Assembly (NCBI GenBank): GCA_032353305.1
Contig: JAUCNG010377038.1
Coordinates: 1 to 11,287 of the forward strand
DNA from: Cephalothrix spiralis
Taxonomy: Eukaryota; Nemertea; Palaeonemertea; Archinemertea; Cephalotrichidae
DNA: 11,287 nt
Reading direction: 5' to 3'
The position numbers were made by a program, and so were the translations under genes. Of this stretch, positions 1 to 7,244 are shown in pieces. A model generated the notes under the pieces. It did no database searches and was not told where the DNA came from. It was given only the letters and a program-made list of their open reading frames with translations. The first letter of the stretch is position 1; each line of letters starts with the position of its first letter.

Positions 1-167
1 CTTCAATTTTTTTTGTGGAAGAGATTATAAGACTGGTAACTTGTAGTTAAAAGGATTTTTTTTTACAATTTTTTTGTTGGAGTTACGGGGCCTCGATCAT
101 CGGGGTTTTTGTATGGTTTAGATCTTGTGCCAGGTGCTCCTATAACAAATATTTTTTTAATTTCCAG
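1..167 (+). other. 3' part of an intron with splice acceptor
   Basis: The stretch is T-rich and ends in a pyrimidine-rich tract followed by TTTCCAG at 161-167, a good acceptor. A possible branch point, CTATAAC, lies at 140-146, about 22 nt upstream of the AG. I saw no long coding frame here. The 5' splice site lies outside the window, so the intron is incomplete. Confidence 0.6.
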
Positions 168-290
168 ATGGATGATGATATCGCCTTTCTTACCAAAACC
201 GTCCAAGATGAGAAACCCCTTTGTCAGCAACTGGCCCGACGTGCTAAAGATTTAATGGCTCAAGTTGAAAGTGTAGTAGCTGGTCTATAA
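168..290 (+). CDS. Terminal coding exon of an unidentified gene (40 codons plus TAA)
   Basis: An open frame starts directly after the acceptor AG and runs 40 codons to TAA at 288-290. In this frame the exon begins MDDDIAFLTK and ends AQVESVVAGL. The intron phase is inferred: this frame is open throughout and uses ordinary codons, and it ends a short distance before an AATAAA signal, as a last exon should. The peptide is charged and probably helical; hydrophobic residues at I5, L8, V12, L18, L22, L29, V33 and V36 suggest an amphipathic or coiled-coil C-terminus. I do not recognise the family. The opening MDDDIA resembles the start of cytoplasmic actin by chance only. The Met at codon 1 is probably internal. 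The rest of the gene lies upstream of the window. Confidence 0.6.
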   Translation: MDDDIAFLTKTVQDEKPLCQQLARRAKDLMAQVESVVAGL

Positions 291-485
291 CGAATCGTTA
301 TATTTAATAGGTAGCTTTAAACTTGATTTATATTTTGAAGAATAGTCTATTAACCATTGTACGCCATTTCAAAAATTTGATTATATAATTGGGAGAACAA
401 TTCACCAGAAAACTAAAATTCAAATGAATTTTCATGATAAAGCTGTGCTTCGCAGTTTGGAATAAATGTCGTGTAAGAATGAAGG
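291..485 (+). other. Probable 3' untranslated region
   Basis: The stretch from the TAA to just past the polyadenylation signal is AT-rich and has no long open frame in line with the exon. Its length, under 200 nt, is usual for an invertebrate 3'UTR. The end point near 480-485 is inferred from the AATAAA at 461 and the T/G-containing stretch after it. Confidence 0.45.
461..466 (+). promoter_or_regulatory. Polyadenylation signal AATAAA
   Basis: A canonical AATAAA is followed at once by TGTCGTGT, which could serve as a GU-rich downstream element. It is the first perfect hexamer I found after the stop codon at 288-290. Cleavage would be expected about 10-30 nt further on. Confidence 0.5.
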
Positions 486-559
486 TAAACATGCTATATT
501 TTTTCTCTCTGTACTGTGTATGGATCGCCCAAAATAGGCACTTAAATTAAAAGGAATCG

Positions 560-574
560 ATATATATATATATA
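560..574. repeat. (TA)n microsatellite
   Basis: Fifteen bases of uninterrupted alternating A and T. It lies on the 3' side of the minus-strand LINE fragment and of the 31-bp repeats, so it may be the terminal simple-repeat tail of that retroelement. That reading is inference. Confidence 0.7.
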
Positions 575-626
575 AATTTATTGACCGATAATACACATTT
601 GGTCAGTCCAATTAGATTTCGAAAGA

Positions 627-780
627 AAACAGAGTCTTTAAATAGGTCAGAAATCGTAAACAGAGTCTTAATATTTCAGTAATCACAAACAGAGTCATTG
701 AATATTTCAGTAATCATAAACAGAGTCTTTAAATAGTTCAGAAATAGTAAACAGAGTCTAATAAAAGTTCAGTAGTCGCA
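627..780. repeat. 31-bp minisatellite, five copies
   Basis: Five units begin with AAACAGAGTC at 627, 658, 687, 718 and 749, so the spacing is 31, 29, 31 and 31 bp. Each unit carries AAACAGAGTCTTTAAATA-like sequence followed by TTCAGAAATCGT-like sequence. The array starts within about 10 bp of the stop codon of the minus-strand LINE remnant (790-792), so it sits in what would be that element's 3' untranslated region. It holds no convincing gene of its own. Confidence 0.85.
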
Positions 781-789
781 CAATCTTGT

Positions 790-1020
790 TCATTTATATT
801 CCGATAAACACTTTGATATAATGTTGCATATATCATTAGGATTAACATCAAACAGGTCGTTAAATGTTGCACAATTAACATTGGGAAAGTTCTCACGGAT
901 CTGTACAGCTGTCCGAGGGCACGCACTAATCACATGTAGTTCAGTCTGAATACATACAGGTGGCGTTGCCCGGAATTGCCGGGAGTGGGTTGAACGAACA
1001 AAATGCTCCACAATATCTAC
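790..1020 (-). pseudogene. C-terminal remnant of a non-LTR retrotransposon reverse transcriptase ORF
   Basis: Read on the minus strand, the frame opens after a stop at 1021-1023 and ends with TGA at 790-792. The diagnostic part is VCIQTELHVISACPRTA followed by VQIRENFPNV. This resembles the C-terminal tail of many animal LINE polyproteins, where a cysteine/histidine motif of the type C-x(n)-ETE-x-H-x-x-x-x-CP is followed by R-x-x-F/FP. The frame ends NDICNIISKCLSEYK, also in the style of these tails. The first cysteine of the usual motif is missing, and no RT catalytic motif is present upstream, so this is a 5'-truncated, decayed copy. The clade (for example L2/CR1-like or I-like) cannot be set from this much. 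The apparent start at 1011 is GTG and not a real start. Confidence 0.55.
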
Positions 1021-1065
1021 TTATTTAGCTCATAATCCATTTTTTTTTTAAATTTAACATGATTA

Positions 1066-1703
1066 CACAAATGTACAGAAAAATTCATTTGCAGGTTTCT
1101 GGTCCACATTTTTGTATGAACACCCTAAAACTTTTGATTGGAGACATTGACCATATATATATTTGGAAAGCTTGGACAAAAATATCCAGCCCATATTAGA
1201 TTTATTTAAGACGCCATTTAAAAATTGCGCTCCCTATTGGCGAAATGTTGTTTTGCCTAAACCACTAATGGTAGTGGATTTTGGATTTCCTATTGTGTGA
1301 TACTATGTTATACTGAGTTGAAATGGCTAGTTTAAAATTTTCAAATGCGCCCCTAACGTTGAAATTACAAATTTGTAGTCACTTTTCACATACCGAATTA
1401 TTGAATTTCGCCGCTAGGGGCGCATTTGCAAATTTTAAGCTAACCATTTCAAATTTCAATTCAGTATAACAGTGTCACACAATACTGAGAAAATCCGAAA
1501 TCTTCTAACATTAGCGGTTTAGGCTGTAAAACATTTTCGCCGATAGGGGGCTCAATTTTTGTATGAAGTCTTTAAAAAATCTGATATGGGCTTTCCAAAT
1601 ATATATGAGTCAATATGGTCCATGTCCCTAATCACAGGTTTGAGGGTGGTCATACAAAAATGTGGACAAGAAACCTGCAAATGAATTTTTCTGTACATTT
1701 GTG
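1066..1703. mobile_element. Foldback (long inverted repeat) MITE-like element
   Basis: The left arm, 1064-1366, and the right arm, 1404-1705, are reverse complements along their whole length with few indels: the coordinate sum stays near 2770 from outer to inner ends. The outer end pairs TTACACAAATGTACAG with CTGTACATTTGTGTAT, and the inner end pairs CAAATGCGCCCCTAACG with the segment around 1407-1425. The loop is about 37 nt. Taking CACAAATG...CATTTGTG as the tips, a TA dinucleotide flanks each side (1064-1065 and 1704-1705), which fits a Tc1/mariner-type TA target duplication but could simply be part of the palindrome. No transposase frame is present, so it is non-autonomous. Weak similarity beyond the tips, to about 1020 and 1775, leaves the boundaries uncertain. 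Confidence 0.8.
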
Positions 1704-2397
1704 TATAAACTTCAACCTTTAAAAGTCAACATTTCAACTGTTTTTAAAAATATGTCATAATGAGTACAAATTAGTTTTACGATCTTTTTATATCCTTATT
1801 TAATTAGTATAGGCCATTTCAGCCCATGCAGAGTGTTGGGATTTTGGTCTTTAAAACTAAAATGTATTTTTAACTTCCGATTTCGTTTTTCTTTTGTTGT
1901 AACAGAGAGAGAGCGAGAAAATATAGCATGAGGTTTCTATATATGACGGCCTTTATTCTTGCTCTTCGTTTATTCCAAATTGCGTTTACCATGGTATATA
2001 CTTCATTTGCATTTTATTTTCTGATCCTAAATATCTCGTTAAATATTCAAAGCCTATTTGAAGAATATTTGTTTCCATTATGCATTTATGTTCATGACTT
2101 AGAACTTCAAACGTAGAATCCAAGTTAGATTTAATACAGCTATTATTGTATAAATCGAACCATTTATTTGTTAAAATATTTATATTGAATTTCTGCTGGC
2201 AGATAAATTTGTTTAAACGCATTTTTTGATAAATATATTTCATCGTATACGTAAATATTTGCTGTAGTTTTACATGTTTTATATTCTGCAGTCTTTTTTA
2301 GTGAAATACTATTGCATCCAAACAAGGTAAGATTTTTTGTTTATCGAGCATGTTAAAATACTTGCTGACAAAAATAATCTATACATTATTGCCCACG
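1704..2397. other. AT-rich stretch with nothing assignable
   Basis: I see a short GA-rich run near 1903-1920 (CAGAGAGAGAGCGAGAAA). Open frames of 60-85 codons at 1928-2116 (plus) and 1986-2243 (minus) overlap on opposite strands, show no family I recognise, and have the Phe/Ile/Asn/Lys-rich composition expected of translated AT-rich DNA. I do not call them genes. Confidence 0.5.
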
Positions 2398-2915
2398 GTA
2401 CTATATTTTCCGATAAAAGTACTTCTTTGTTGACCAGTAAACCCCCTTTGTTAGATTTGATCCATGTTGTTCTTACATTATTTCCTGAAAATTTCAAAAT
2501 CGCCTGTTGCTCAGTTTTCGAAAAATGCGCATGTGCAGTCTATTTTAGGGTTTGCTCATGCGCAAATCGCGAAAAATGACTGCGAATTATGGTGAATTTA
2601 GAAGGGTTTGTTTCTACCTGTCAGTAATAAAATTATGTGAATAATACGTAAAATCAAAGTTCATTGATTCGTTAATAACTCTATATAACGGATGATTTTA
2701 AGTCTTATAATTGTGTTGCGGATAGATAGAAGCCCCGATTTTACCAGAATTCAGTTTTGCGATTTGCGCATGCGCAACCCTATTGCAACCCTATAACTCG
2801 ACCGCGCAAGCGATTTTGAAATTTTCAGGAAATGATGTCTTTACATAATGGATTAAAACCACCAGAGTGTTTTTATTGGTCAACAAAGTTGGACTTTTAT
2901 CGTCGAATATAGCAC
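2398..2915. mobile_element. Second foldback MITE-like element
   Basis: The left arm, about 2398-2600, is complementary to the right arm, about 2735-2915. Matching segments include ATAAAAGT with TTTGTTGACCA on the left against TGGTCAACAAA with ACTTTTAT on the right; TTTCCTGAAAATTTCAAAAT against ATTTTGAAATTTTCAGGAAA; and CATGCGCAAATCGC against GCGATTTGCGCATG. The loop is about 130 nt. The arms carry several CpG-rich palindromes of the GCGCATGCGC type (2525-2538, 2556-2563, 2765-2776). No open frame of note and no transposase are present. The inner boundary is blurred because the match weakens past 2570 and 2759. The right end lies about 25 bp from the small TIR element at 2939. Confidence 0.8.
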
Positions 2916-2938
2916 TGTGCGTACGTAAAACCTAGACT

Positions 2939-3028
2939 CCACCGCACACTAGCGTACATGCGCCAATTCAACCGCACGTTAGGAATTTTGAAGCTGACGT
3001 ACGTACATGCGCCCAGTGTGCTGTAGGC
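2939..3028. mobile_element. Short CpG-rich TIR element, copy 1
   Basis: This ~90-bp unit begins CCACCGCACACTAGCG followed by TACATGCGCC and ends with ACATGCGCCCAGTGTGC followed by TGTAGGC, so its two ends are imperfect reverse complements. It contains repeated ACGTACGTAC at 2997-3006. A related unit occurs at 3326-3483 with the same ends, so I treat it as one copy of a small non-autonomous family. No target duplication is obvious. Confidence 0.55.
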
Positions 3029-3325
3029 ATAAAAAGAAGTGGTCATTTCAGATCCTTTATGTTAAAAAAAGAATTTCTCAGAACCCCTTCTGTTATCAAT
3101 GATGAGGACCAATTGCACCAGGGGTTAATGATTGTACTAACTAAATTGTTTTTTGTCAGCAGCGTATTTTTATTTTAGCAGTTAATTTTGTTATTTTTAA
3201 ACTGCCATGGACTTCTTCTAGTCTGGGACTGATTAGATAAGTCAAAAATTTTTTGTTTTGAATTATTGGTAAAGGGTCGAATTTATGTTTGATTAAATTG
3301 TTGAGACGCAATTTTTGGCCATGAA
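3029..3325. other. Spacer between two related TIR elements
   Basis: AT-rich sequence with no gene, splice-like exon or repeat I can support. It separates the two CpG-rich TIR units. A minus-strand open frame spanning 3156-3494 runs through both this spacer and the downstream element, shows no conserved motif, and is not called. Confidence 0.5.
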
Positions 3326-3483
3326 GCCTTCCGCACACTGGCTCATCTTCGCACGTTCGCATCAATATTCCAATGCCCACTGCACTATGAATTTTGAAAC
3401 TTACATGCGTAAGAAAATACCACCAGCGCGCACTAGAATATTTTGTTGCGTACGTACTTTCATGCGCCGAGTGAGCGGTAGGC
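3326..3483. mobile_element. Short CpG-rich TIR element, copy 2
   Basis: The left end, GCCTTCCGCACACTGG with CTCATC after it, and the right end, CATGCGCCGAGTGAGC with GGTAGGC after it, are imperfect reverse complements. The right end also carries GCGTACGTAC at 3448-3457, as in copy 1. The unit is about 158 bp, longer than copy 1 because of a middle segment containing AATATTCC near 3366 and GAATATTT near 3436. It is probably a fuller or differently deleted member of the same family. Confidence 0.55.
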
Positions 3484-3984
3484 TTTAGTGCCACTTAAAC
3501 AATATGGCTGTCTACAAAAATAATATAAAACTAAAACTGATACGAGAGCAATGGGCTATTTTCACAACAGTTACTACTTGAAATCTGTTATTTTTGCAAA
3601 ATACCGTTTTATCAAGATTAGTTGAAATCACCCATTCTATCAATCGGACAAAAATTGATTTTCAACACGTTCTTTAATGATGTTTGTAAAAACCGGATAG
3701 ACTCAGCTGTAAGTCTAAAGAGACACAACAAGGCGAGGATTTAGTCTTATTTTTAAACCAAACAGAAGTTTTTTATCTAATCAAATAATAAAATTTTCCT
3801 CGCCTCTCTTCGCTCGGCTCTATTTCATTATCGAATATTGTTAGTGTAAGCAGGGGCACAAAATGTACTTTCGCTTTAAAAATAGCGATTATGACCCATA
3901 ATTTTCAAAATCCTGCTCGGCTCGATAACATAAATTATTTATGATAGCGGGCGCGCAAAATAATTGTTTTGCCTTAGTCCTAAT
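3484..3984. other. Unassigned stretch with CCTCGC...TCGCTCGGC motif
   Basis: No gene is visible. GGCGAGGA at 3732-3739 and TCCTCGCC at 3797-3804 form an 8-bp inverted repeat 57 bp apart, and the second merges into CTCTTCGCTCGGCTC. Related CTCG/GCTCGGC motifs recur near 3914, 5404, 9995 and 10158. From about 3858 a diverged relative of the 4081/4538 repeats starts (GCACAAAAT, then TTATGACCCATAATTTTCAA). Confidence 0.45.
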
Positions 3985-4038
3985 ATAAGTTCATGTGAAA
4001 TATATAAGTTCATGTGAAATATAAGTTCATGTGAAATA
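3985..4038. repeat. Three-copy 17-19 bp tandem repeat
   Basis: ATAAGTTCATGTGAAATA-type units start at 3985, 4004 and 4021. The copies are nearly identical over ATAAGTTCATGTGAAAT, which suggests recent slippage. The array sits just 5' of the ~150-bp direct repeat. Confidence 0.85.
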
Positions 4039-4080
4039 ATTTTCATTCCATCTAAATTGTGTTGCTCAAAGGAAATTCCA

Positions 4081-4227
4081 CACAAAATCATGAGTTATGA
4101 CCCTTATAATTTTCAACCTGTTCCCCGCGTCAGTTAAGAAGGGCTACTACGACTTGGGCCTCCGGTACAAGTAACTCAAATTTCGGTTCCTACTTTGTAC
4201 AATGCTTGGAAATAGAGTAGTATGTGG
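4081..4227. repeat. ~150-bp direct repeat, copy 1
   Basis: Starts CACAAAATCATGAGTTATGA and ends AAATAGAGTAGTATGTGG. It matches 4538-4690 along its full length at roughly 80% by eye, with shared blocks such as CAAATTTCGGTTCCT. A third, more diverged partial copy lies near 3858-3915. No coding frame. Confidence 0.8.
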
Positions 4228-4537
4228 CTCGGTGGTAAGTTGGTCAGAGCGCTCGGACAGCAATCCAGGGGTCCCCGGATGAAAACCCAGTCTCGACACC
4301 ACTTTCCATCGGGTGGAACCTTAAGCAAGTTCCTCAACGCATAGCTTCCTGGGTGGTTCGGTCAGGTTAAATACGTGGAGTGGGACACTGTCCATCCCTT
4401 CGGGGTAAAAATCCCACTGCTAATCGGTATATAGAAAATAGAGAGTGGGTTAGGTCTACAGGCCTACGGGTAAATGCTCAGCAAGCGGACCATTGTGTCT
4501 ATTTGAGCCAGTCATCTGACACCCTATATAGAAGAAG
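4222..4537 (+). mobile_element. tRNA-derived SINE
   Basis: The head looks like a tRNA gene: TGGCTCGGTGG at 4225-4235 matches the RNA polymerase III box A consensus (TRGCNNARYNGG) except at one or two positions, and GGATGAAAACC at 4277-4287 is a decayed box B (GGTTCGANNCC), about 52 bp later. Between them the sequence GTCAGAGCGCTCGGACAG reads like tRNA D-stem and anticodon-stem sequence. A non-tRNA body of about 230 bp follows and ends ACACCCTATATAGAAGAAG. The decayed box B means it is probably not transcribed now. It lies exactly between the two ~150-bp direct repeats. A functional tRNA is excluded because no closed acceptor stem or intact T-arm is seen. Confidence 0.65.
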
Positions 4538-4690
4538 CACAAAATCATGAGTTATGACCCTTAATTTTCAAACTGTTCTTCGCCTCAGTTAAGGAGGGCT
4601 AAGGCTTTTGCCCCCGGTATAAGTAACACAAATTTCGGTTCCTGCTTTTTTTGACTCTGTACGATGCCTGAAAATAGAGTAGTCTGCGGG
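4538..4690. repeat. ~150-bp direct repeat, copy 2
   Basis: Same order and orientation as copy 1 at 4081-4227, beginning CACAAAATCATGAGTTATGA and ending AAATAGAGTAGTCTGCGG. Differences are scattered substitutions and a few small indels. The repeats are far too long for a SINE target-site duplication, so a tandem duplication, or two members of a dispersed family, is the likelier origin. Confidence 0.8.
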
Positions 4691-5232
4691 CAAGCAGTTA
4701 ACGTTCCTTATGAAATACCAGGATTTGATAAGGTCTTGATAAAACACAGCAGTATAAAACTAGAAAACTTTTTAGAAAGAATTTTGTTTCTTGTTTTTAA
4801 AAGAATCTATTATCTAAATAATTAAAAGTTAGCTCTTGTTCGGTTCATGGCTTAAGTGGCCTTCGATTATTTTTTCGATTTACAGTTTGCGGCAGGCATT
4901 ATTTCTATTGATAACATCGTTTGAACCTTGTTTATTCCGTGACATTATCGAACGAAATTATATATTAATGAAAAAGAAAATGACGCTCGAACGCGGGCAC
5001 TTGTAGCGAAATCTAAATTCCACGGTTTAGGTATAATCGATCCACGGGATGTCCAGTGATCAACTTAAGTTCTCATCAGAACCGCTTGCGCTTGAAGTTA
5101 CTTGGGAACTTAAAGTTAGTGTCCGAGGACTTGGAATTTAAATTAATTACCTTGGAATTTTAGAAATAAGTTCGAAGATTTGAGGTAGGGATTTTTTAAT
5201 ATTGTTGTAAAATTACATGATCTTATATGAGG

Positions 5233-5233
<1 letters not shown>
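4691..5233. other. Unassigned AT-rich stretch
   Basis: I see no coding frame of note, RNA gene or clear repeat. A short local direct repeat, CTTGGAATTT, occurs at 5130-5139 and 5152-5161. The rest is unique-looking intergenic sequence. Confidence 0.5.
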
Positions 5234-5265
<32 letters not shown>

Positions 5266-5280
5266 CAATTCTTTATTACA
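5234..5280 (-). mobile_element. 3' tail of a retroposon ending in (CAAT)n
   Basis: On the minus strand the order is TGTAATAAAGAATTG followed by eight CAAT units (plus-strand ATTG repeats at 5234-5265). An AATAAA directly before a tetranucleotide tail is typical of the 3' end of non-LTR retrotransposons or their SINE partners. No body of the element could be recognised upstream (towards higher coordinates), so it is severely truncated or too old. A plain microsatellite is the alternative. Confidence 0.5.
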
Positions 5281-5649
5281 TAATGATGCGCATAATGTCG
5301 GGGATGAGATTCACGTTAAAAATGTGAAAGATTAAAAATGATCCATGTGAAAAAGTTGCAATCAATTTTAGCAATTTTTGACCATTTGTTATGTAAAATG
5401 TGTCGCTTCGCTCGGCAAGTTATAAAAATGCTATTAGATTTTCTAAGTGAAATGGCGCAAAAATGATCCATCTTTTTCAAGTTGTCGAAAGTAAATTGCA
5501 CTGCAGCACATGAAAAATATAGGATACTGATTGAAAAGTTAAAAAAAATAGGTCCTAAATCTTAACGATTGGCTTTCGGGGCTTTGTTTGATCTGGCGGC
5601 CGGACCCAACGCCTAATGCAAAGGTGACAACATATACATGTACCTCGAA
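5281..5649. other. Unassigned stretch
   Basis: AT-rich, no gene supported. AAAATGATCCAT occurs at 5336-5347 and 5460-5471, a 12-bp direct repeat 124 bp apart. CGCTTCGCTCGGC at 5404-5416 is one of the GC-rich dispersed motifs seen elsewhere in the window. A 61-codon minus-strand open frame at 5316-5501 has no recognisable motif. Confidence 0.45.
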
Positions 5650-5750
5650 ACAGGGAAATCAGGGAAAAAAACTGTTGTTCAAAAGTCAGGGAATTTTCAT
5701 ATTTTTGATTAATGTCGGGGGAAATCAGGGATCAAATGGTCAAGGGAAAT
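5650..5750. repeat. Cluster of TCAGGGAAA-type motifs
   Basis: CAGGGAAATCAGGGAAAA, GTCAGGGAATTTTCAT, GGGGAAATCAGGGAT and CAAGGGAAAT occur within 100 bp. The spacing is irregular, so this is a degenerate short-motif cluster and not a clean minisatellite. Confidence 0.6.
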
Positions 5751-5959
5751 ACCCTCCCCCTCTATGAAACGATTGTGAAGTTACACATAGGGAACTTCTT
5801 TTTCCAAGGCGGTCATGAAACAACAATTAAAAATAAAAAACTTAATTTTTAAAACAGCGACAAAAACAAGTTTTAAGTTATGAAGAAACTTCGACGATCT
5901 ATGACCAAATTTTAAAAAACAAAATGGCCAAATTACATGTAGACCTGTGTATTCAACTT

Positions 5960-6043
5960 CCCAGTTTTCCTACTTTTCCTGCATTGTATCTATCCTACTT
6001 TTAATTTTTCTGTCCCACTTGATTTGTTGATGTCCTAGTTTGG
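5960..6043. repeat. Cluster of TCCTACTTTT-type motifs
   Basis: TTTTCCTACTTTTCCTGC, TATCCTACTTTTAATTTTTC, CTGTCCCACTTG and ATGTCCTAGTTT follow one another at about 10-30 bp. It resembles the nearby TCAGGGAA cluster in style: a short pyrimidine/purine-biased motif repeated loosely. No coding value seen. Confidence 0.5.
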
Positions 6044-6109
6044 GCAAACTTTTTTATTCTGTTTTTCTCTAAAAATCAAAATTTCCAGCTCGCTCCTTAG
6101 GGCTCTATT

Positions 6110-6287
6110 ACACTGGGCTGATTTTTAGCTGCCGACCTCGTCCCGATTAAAGAAAATTTGATAAAATCCTGTGATGCATGACTGAAAACTCAAAATCACG
6201 ACAACACAATTTTGAATTTTCAGTCATGCATCACAGGATTTTGATCAAATCTGGACGAGGTTGGCAACTACAATCGGGGTGCTGAAG
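6110..6287. mobile_element. Near-perfect hairpin, MITE-like
   Basis: Positions 6163-6196 and 6209-6242 form a 34-bp inverted repeat with a single mismatch around a 12-nt loop (CACGACAACACA); the core is CCTGTGATGCATGACTGAAA and its complement. The pairing continues outward with small indels through GACCTCGTC / GACGAGG to about 6110 and 6287. The size and long stem fit a hairpin MITE. A processed small-RNA precursor is possible from shape alone but not shown. Confidence 0.75.
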
Positions 6288-6882
6288 TCTCAGCCCCCCG
6301 GCTCCGCGGTGCCTGAATGACACATAGGTTTATTCACTCTTGAGTATGCAGGGCTTTACTAGCAACTAGTGAAAGATTGCAAATAATTTTCGTCATTTAA
6401 CTCTGAATACAGCGAGGTCGAATTAAAAAAAATGTCGGTTGGACGTAACGTTCGTAACGCTGGAAATGCCCTACTGCGGAAAGTTCATTGCCTTCTCTAT
6501 ATTCAATTTTAAAGTTTATGATATAGAATTTTTTCTCATAATATGTTGATAAATTGAGAATCTATAAATGTTAAAAGTTGCCATTAAGCTTCGCATCGCA
6601 AATTTGCAGCATCATTTAAATACATATGCATTTTAAAATCATGATGCAAAGGGTTTCTTATCATAGTTGAAACCTGATCCGTATATTTAATTTTACAATA
6701 TTTTTTACTGATATTGGAATTTATGTTCAATTTTATATCACCCACTCCTCCCACTAGTTAAAAACCATGACAGCGAAGTATAAAAAAAAGTAAAACTTCG
6801 GTTTCACTTGAAAATTCTATTCGCTAGAATTTAAGTCTTTCAATTTCAATTCGAACTGATTTTGAGTTATATATACAGGGTG
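6288..6882. other. Unassigned stretch
   Basis: No gene, tRNA or strong repeat found. GTAACGTTCGTAACG near 6446-6460 is a small CpG-rich internal repeat. The rest is AT-rich. ACAGGGTGTCC at 6876-6886, at its right edge, resembles a motif common at the ends of some animal mariner-type elements, but no partner end was found. Confidence 0.4.
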
Positions 6883-7070
6883 TCCAAATATTATGCACCA
6901 GTCAATGAAATGCACCGGGAGGAGGGGCCGGGAAATGTCAAAATAGCGACGCCTATAGCTAATAAGCTCAGGCGATCCTAGCGCTAGAAATTGGTTGATC
7001 GCCCCGATCCACGGAACTTCTTTAGCGCTAAGTTCCCGGGTGGGGGCAGTACATAGCGCTACAAAGCGCA
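6883..7070. repeat. GC-rich island with TAGCGCTA palindromes
   Basis: The octamer palindrome TAGCGCTA occurs at 6979-6986, 7023-7030 and 7054-7061, and the segment is clearly more GC-rich than its surroundings. Its left part, on the minus strand, reads GCATTTCATTGACTGGTGC, which is nearly repeated at 9541-9558 in the opposite orientation. An 84-codon minus-strand frame (6817-7071) spans it but shows no family I know. It is probably part of a dispersed repeat. Confidence 0.45.
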
Positions 7071-7244
7071 ATTTTTAGTATCTGAAAAAAGCATTTTTAT
7101 AAAAAGCAATATTAAGCTGAAAGTTTTTCTTTTCAAAAAATTCCTTTGTTTTGCTCATTTGTTCCATTTGAAAGCGGATTTTTACTGTAATAAAATTCCC
7201 CGCCCCTAGCTATGGTCCATGAAAAGCAGTACGAATCTCTAGCG

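Noticed and set aside
168-185. MDDDIA start resembling cytoplasmic actin
   Set aside because: Only six residues match; the following residues are unrelated to actin and the exon ends after 40 codons.
738-926. Second minus-strand frame of 62 codons overlapping the LINE remnant
   Set aside because: It is a shadow in another frame that runs into the minisatellite; the RT-like residues are in the 790-1020 frame.
1928-2579. Four open frames of 62-85 codons on both strands
   Set aside because: Mutually overlapping, AT-biased residues, no motif; the 2309-2579 pair lies partly in the foldback arm.
3156-3494. 112-codon minus-strand open frame
   Set aside because: It covers a CpG-rich TIR element and AT-rich spacer, has no recognisable motif, and its openness is explained by chance and local composition.
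3985-4038. CRISPR array
   Set aside because: The units are contiguous tandem copies without unique spacers, and the sequence is eukaryotic.
4225-4305. Functional tRNA gene
   Set aside because: Box B is decayed, no closed acceptor stem is visible, and a non-tRNA body follows, so a SINE head is the better reading.
4081-4690. LTR retrotransposon or solo-LTR pair
   Set aside because: No TG...CA ends, primer-binding site or polypurine tract were seen, and the interior is a SINE.
6817-7071. 84-codon minus-strand frame with more balanced composition than its neighbours
   Set aside because: No family recognised, and part of it is a dispersed noncoding motif also found at 9540. A protein search would be needed to reopen this.
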